A program made the translations under genes and the position numbers. Positions 63,240-64,000 of a stretch of DNA of 64,000 nucleotides are shown here, in pieces. Source of the stretch: GCA-2701705 sp036163455. GTDB lineage: Bacteria; Pseudomonadota; Gammaproteobacteria; GCA-002705445; GCA-002716945. How positions within the stretch are numbered: position 1 is the first letter of the stretch; the number at the start of each line of letters is the position of its first letter. Location: NCBI GenBank assembly GCA_036163455.1, contig JAYZKL010000018.1, forward strand, positions 1 to 64,000, in the 5' to 3' direction. The notes beneath the pieces were generated by a model that was not told where the DNA came from, searched no databases, and saw nothing but the letters and a program-made list of their open reading frames with translations.

Positions 63240-63575
63240 TCACAAAGTATAAAGATATTCTACTATCAAGTTTATTTCTTCTTTTGTTAGAATTCCATGC
63301 TTTCCAAAAGGTGGCATAAAAGTATGCGGATTACTTTTTGTTGCGTCCCAAATTTTGTTAAAAAGATCCTTTTTATTTGGAAATCTTGCTTTCATAGCCA
63401 ATAATGGAGGTCCTGCATTCCCAGCTAATTCACCATCTTCAATTAGATGACAGGCTAGGCAATTACCTTTTTTTCTTTCAAAAGCCAGTTTTTTACCTTT
63501 TTTGATAGCGTCTGCATAAACATGAGAACTGATCCCTAAAAAAATAATTAACGATAGATATGTAAATATTTTCAT
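63240..63575 (-). CDS. soxX: Sulfur oxidation cytochrome SoxX
   Basis: Electron-transfer half of SoxAX. The 111-residue precursor has a signal peptide to about residue 21, heme site CLACH (C39-H43), and the axial methionine M87 in TFMPPFGKHG. GNAGPPLLAMKARFPN is also conserved. It is first in the soxXYZA operon. Confidence 0.94.
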   Translation of the reverse strand: MKIFTYLSLIIFLGISSHVYADAIKKGKKLAFERKKGNCLACHLIEDGELAGNAGPPLLAMKARFPNKKDLFNKIWDATKSNPHTFMPPFGKHGILTKEEINLIVEYLYTL

Positions 63576-63595
63576 ACTTTTTATTTATTAGCTAC

Positions 63596-63601
63596 ATTAT
63601 A
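63596..63601 (-). promoter_or_regulatory. Candidate -10 element of the sox operon
   Basis: A perfect TATAAT on the minus strand lies 21 nt before the soxX ATG. The -35 region is only a T-rich stretch near 63619-63624, so an activator may be needed if this is the true promoter. The predicted leader is about 13 nt. Confidence 0.35.
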
Positions 63602-63629
63602 GTACCGATGAAGAGATAAAAAAACTACT

Positions 63630-64000
63630 TTAATTACATGTTTTTTCACCAAAAATTGGCTCTAGAGGTCTCTGATATTTGCAAATTATCTGACTCCTTT
63701 TTTTCTTCAATACCCTTATTTCATTATTAGTAAGTTTTCTTGATTGTATACCATCGTTTAGAACCTGTACTGCTAATTTTAAGTTATCTAGTAAGAGGTG
63801 ATATTCCGAAAGATATATTTTAGAATTGAAAGTATCTTTTTGAAGATTATACATTTTTGACATTAACCTGAGATAGTTTGGATTATATTTATTTGATTCT
63901 TCTATTTGCAGAAGAACATTTGATGCGTAATCAAGATTTAGATTATTTTGGATTAATATTTCTCCCAAATAAAATGAAATTGATGAGTTTAATGGATAAA
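63630..64000 (-). CDS. C-terminal part of a probable M48/BepA-type TPR protein (partial)
   Basis: Minus-strand open frame that continues past the window edge; only about 123 C-terminal residues are visible. They read as paired helices typical of TPR repeats (YPLNSSISFYLGEILIQNN; NYLRLMSKMYNLQKDTFNSKIYLSEYHLL), ending with a basic coil and PIFGEKTCN. The AEYHYL-like segment and the terminal pattern resemble the TPR tail of the M48 protease BepA (YfgC). The protease domain lies outside, so the call is tentative. Confidence 0.5.
   Translation of the reverse strand, partial: YPLNSSISFYLGEILIQNNLNLDYASNVLLQIEESNKYNPNYLRLMSKMYNLQKDTFNSKIYLSEYHLLLDNLKLAVQVLNDGIQSRKLTNNEIRVLKKKRSQIICKYQRPLEPIFGEKTCN

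Noticed and set aside
1..64000. Insertion sequences, prophage, CRISPR arrays or integration sites.
   Set aside because: I saw no transposase, integrase, Cas gene or spaced direct repeats anywhere in the window. The single tRNA has no repeated 3' end nearby that would suggest an attachment site.

Overview
The window is a dense, AT-rich stretch of bacterial chromosome. Genes commonly overlap by 4-17 nt, intergenic gaps are short, and I found no insertion sequence, phage gene or CRISPR array. The gene set (dcw division cluster, lpxC-dciA-secA, zapD-coaE, bamD-rluD-pgeF, class A RNase P RNA) points to a Gammaproteobacterium. The very low G+C and tight packing suggest a streamlined, probably marine lineage. 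The pairing of sox thiosulfate-oxidation genes with tetrahydromethanopterin (H4MPT)-linked C1 oxidation suggests a sulfur-oxidising methylotroph or mixotroph, but the exact clade cannot be fixed from this sequence alone.

Region 1 (1-18553) is an almost uninterrupted C1 island. It holds the whole formaldehyde-to-formate route: fae, mtdB, mch and fhcB-A-D-C (fhcC is cut by the window start). It also holds many genes for building the two carriers. For H4MPT there are a beta-RFAP synthase, pabB, a dihydropteroate-synthase-like protein, an AfpA/DmrB flavoprotein, and the orf5, orf7 and orf17 proteins. For methylofuran there are mfnB, mfnD-like and mfnF-like genes. A HisA-related protein and a DUF447 protein, both known companions of this pathway, are present, and mobA closes the block.

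Region 2 (18607-20890) holds dusA, an unassigned SAM methyltransferase and rnpB. Region 3 (20925-39200) is the division and cell-wall cluster: mraZ, a J-domain-only gene, rsmH, ftsL, ftsZ, ftsI, murE, murF, mraY, murD, ftsW, murG, murC, murB, ddl, ftsQ, ftsA, lpxC. Its order departs from the usual one because ftsZ lies between ftsL and ftsI instead of after ftsA. A strong intrinsic terminator follows ftsZ and overlaps the codons for the FtsI membrane anchor, and ftsI has no ATG, GTG or TTG start upstream of that anchor. This junction is the most unusual structure I see.

Region 4 (39197-59690) is housekeeping: dciA, secA, argJ, a Nudix/ThiE-like fusion, zapD, coaE, nadE, bamD, rluD, pgeF, an RND efflux pair, two monoheme cytochromes c, fmdB-type zinc ribbon, aspS, nadA, yebC, ruvC, queE and queC. 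Region 5 (59694-64000) is the sulfur region: a YeeE/YedE transporter behind a dyad-symmetric site, tRNA-Lys one base after it, then soxX-Y-Z-A with a lipoprotein gene on the minus strand, and the end of a probable M48/BepA-type gene cut by the window edge. Sox proteins would oxidise thiosulfate in the periplasm and feed c-type cytochromes, while the H4MPT route would oxidise formaldehyde in the cytoplasm. The window contains neither the formaldehyde-producing dehydrogenase nor soxB or soxCD.
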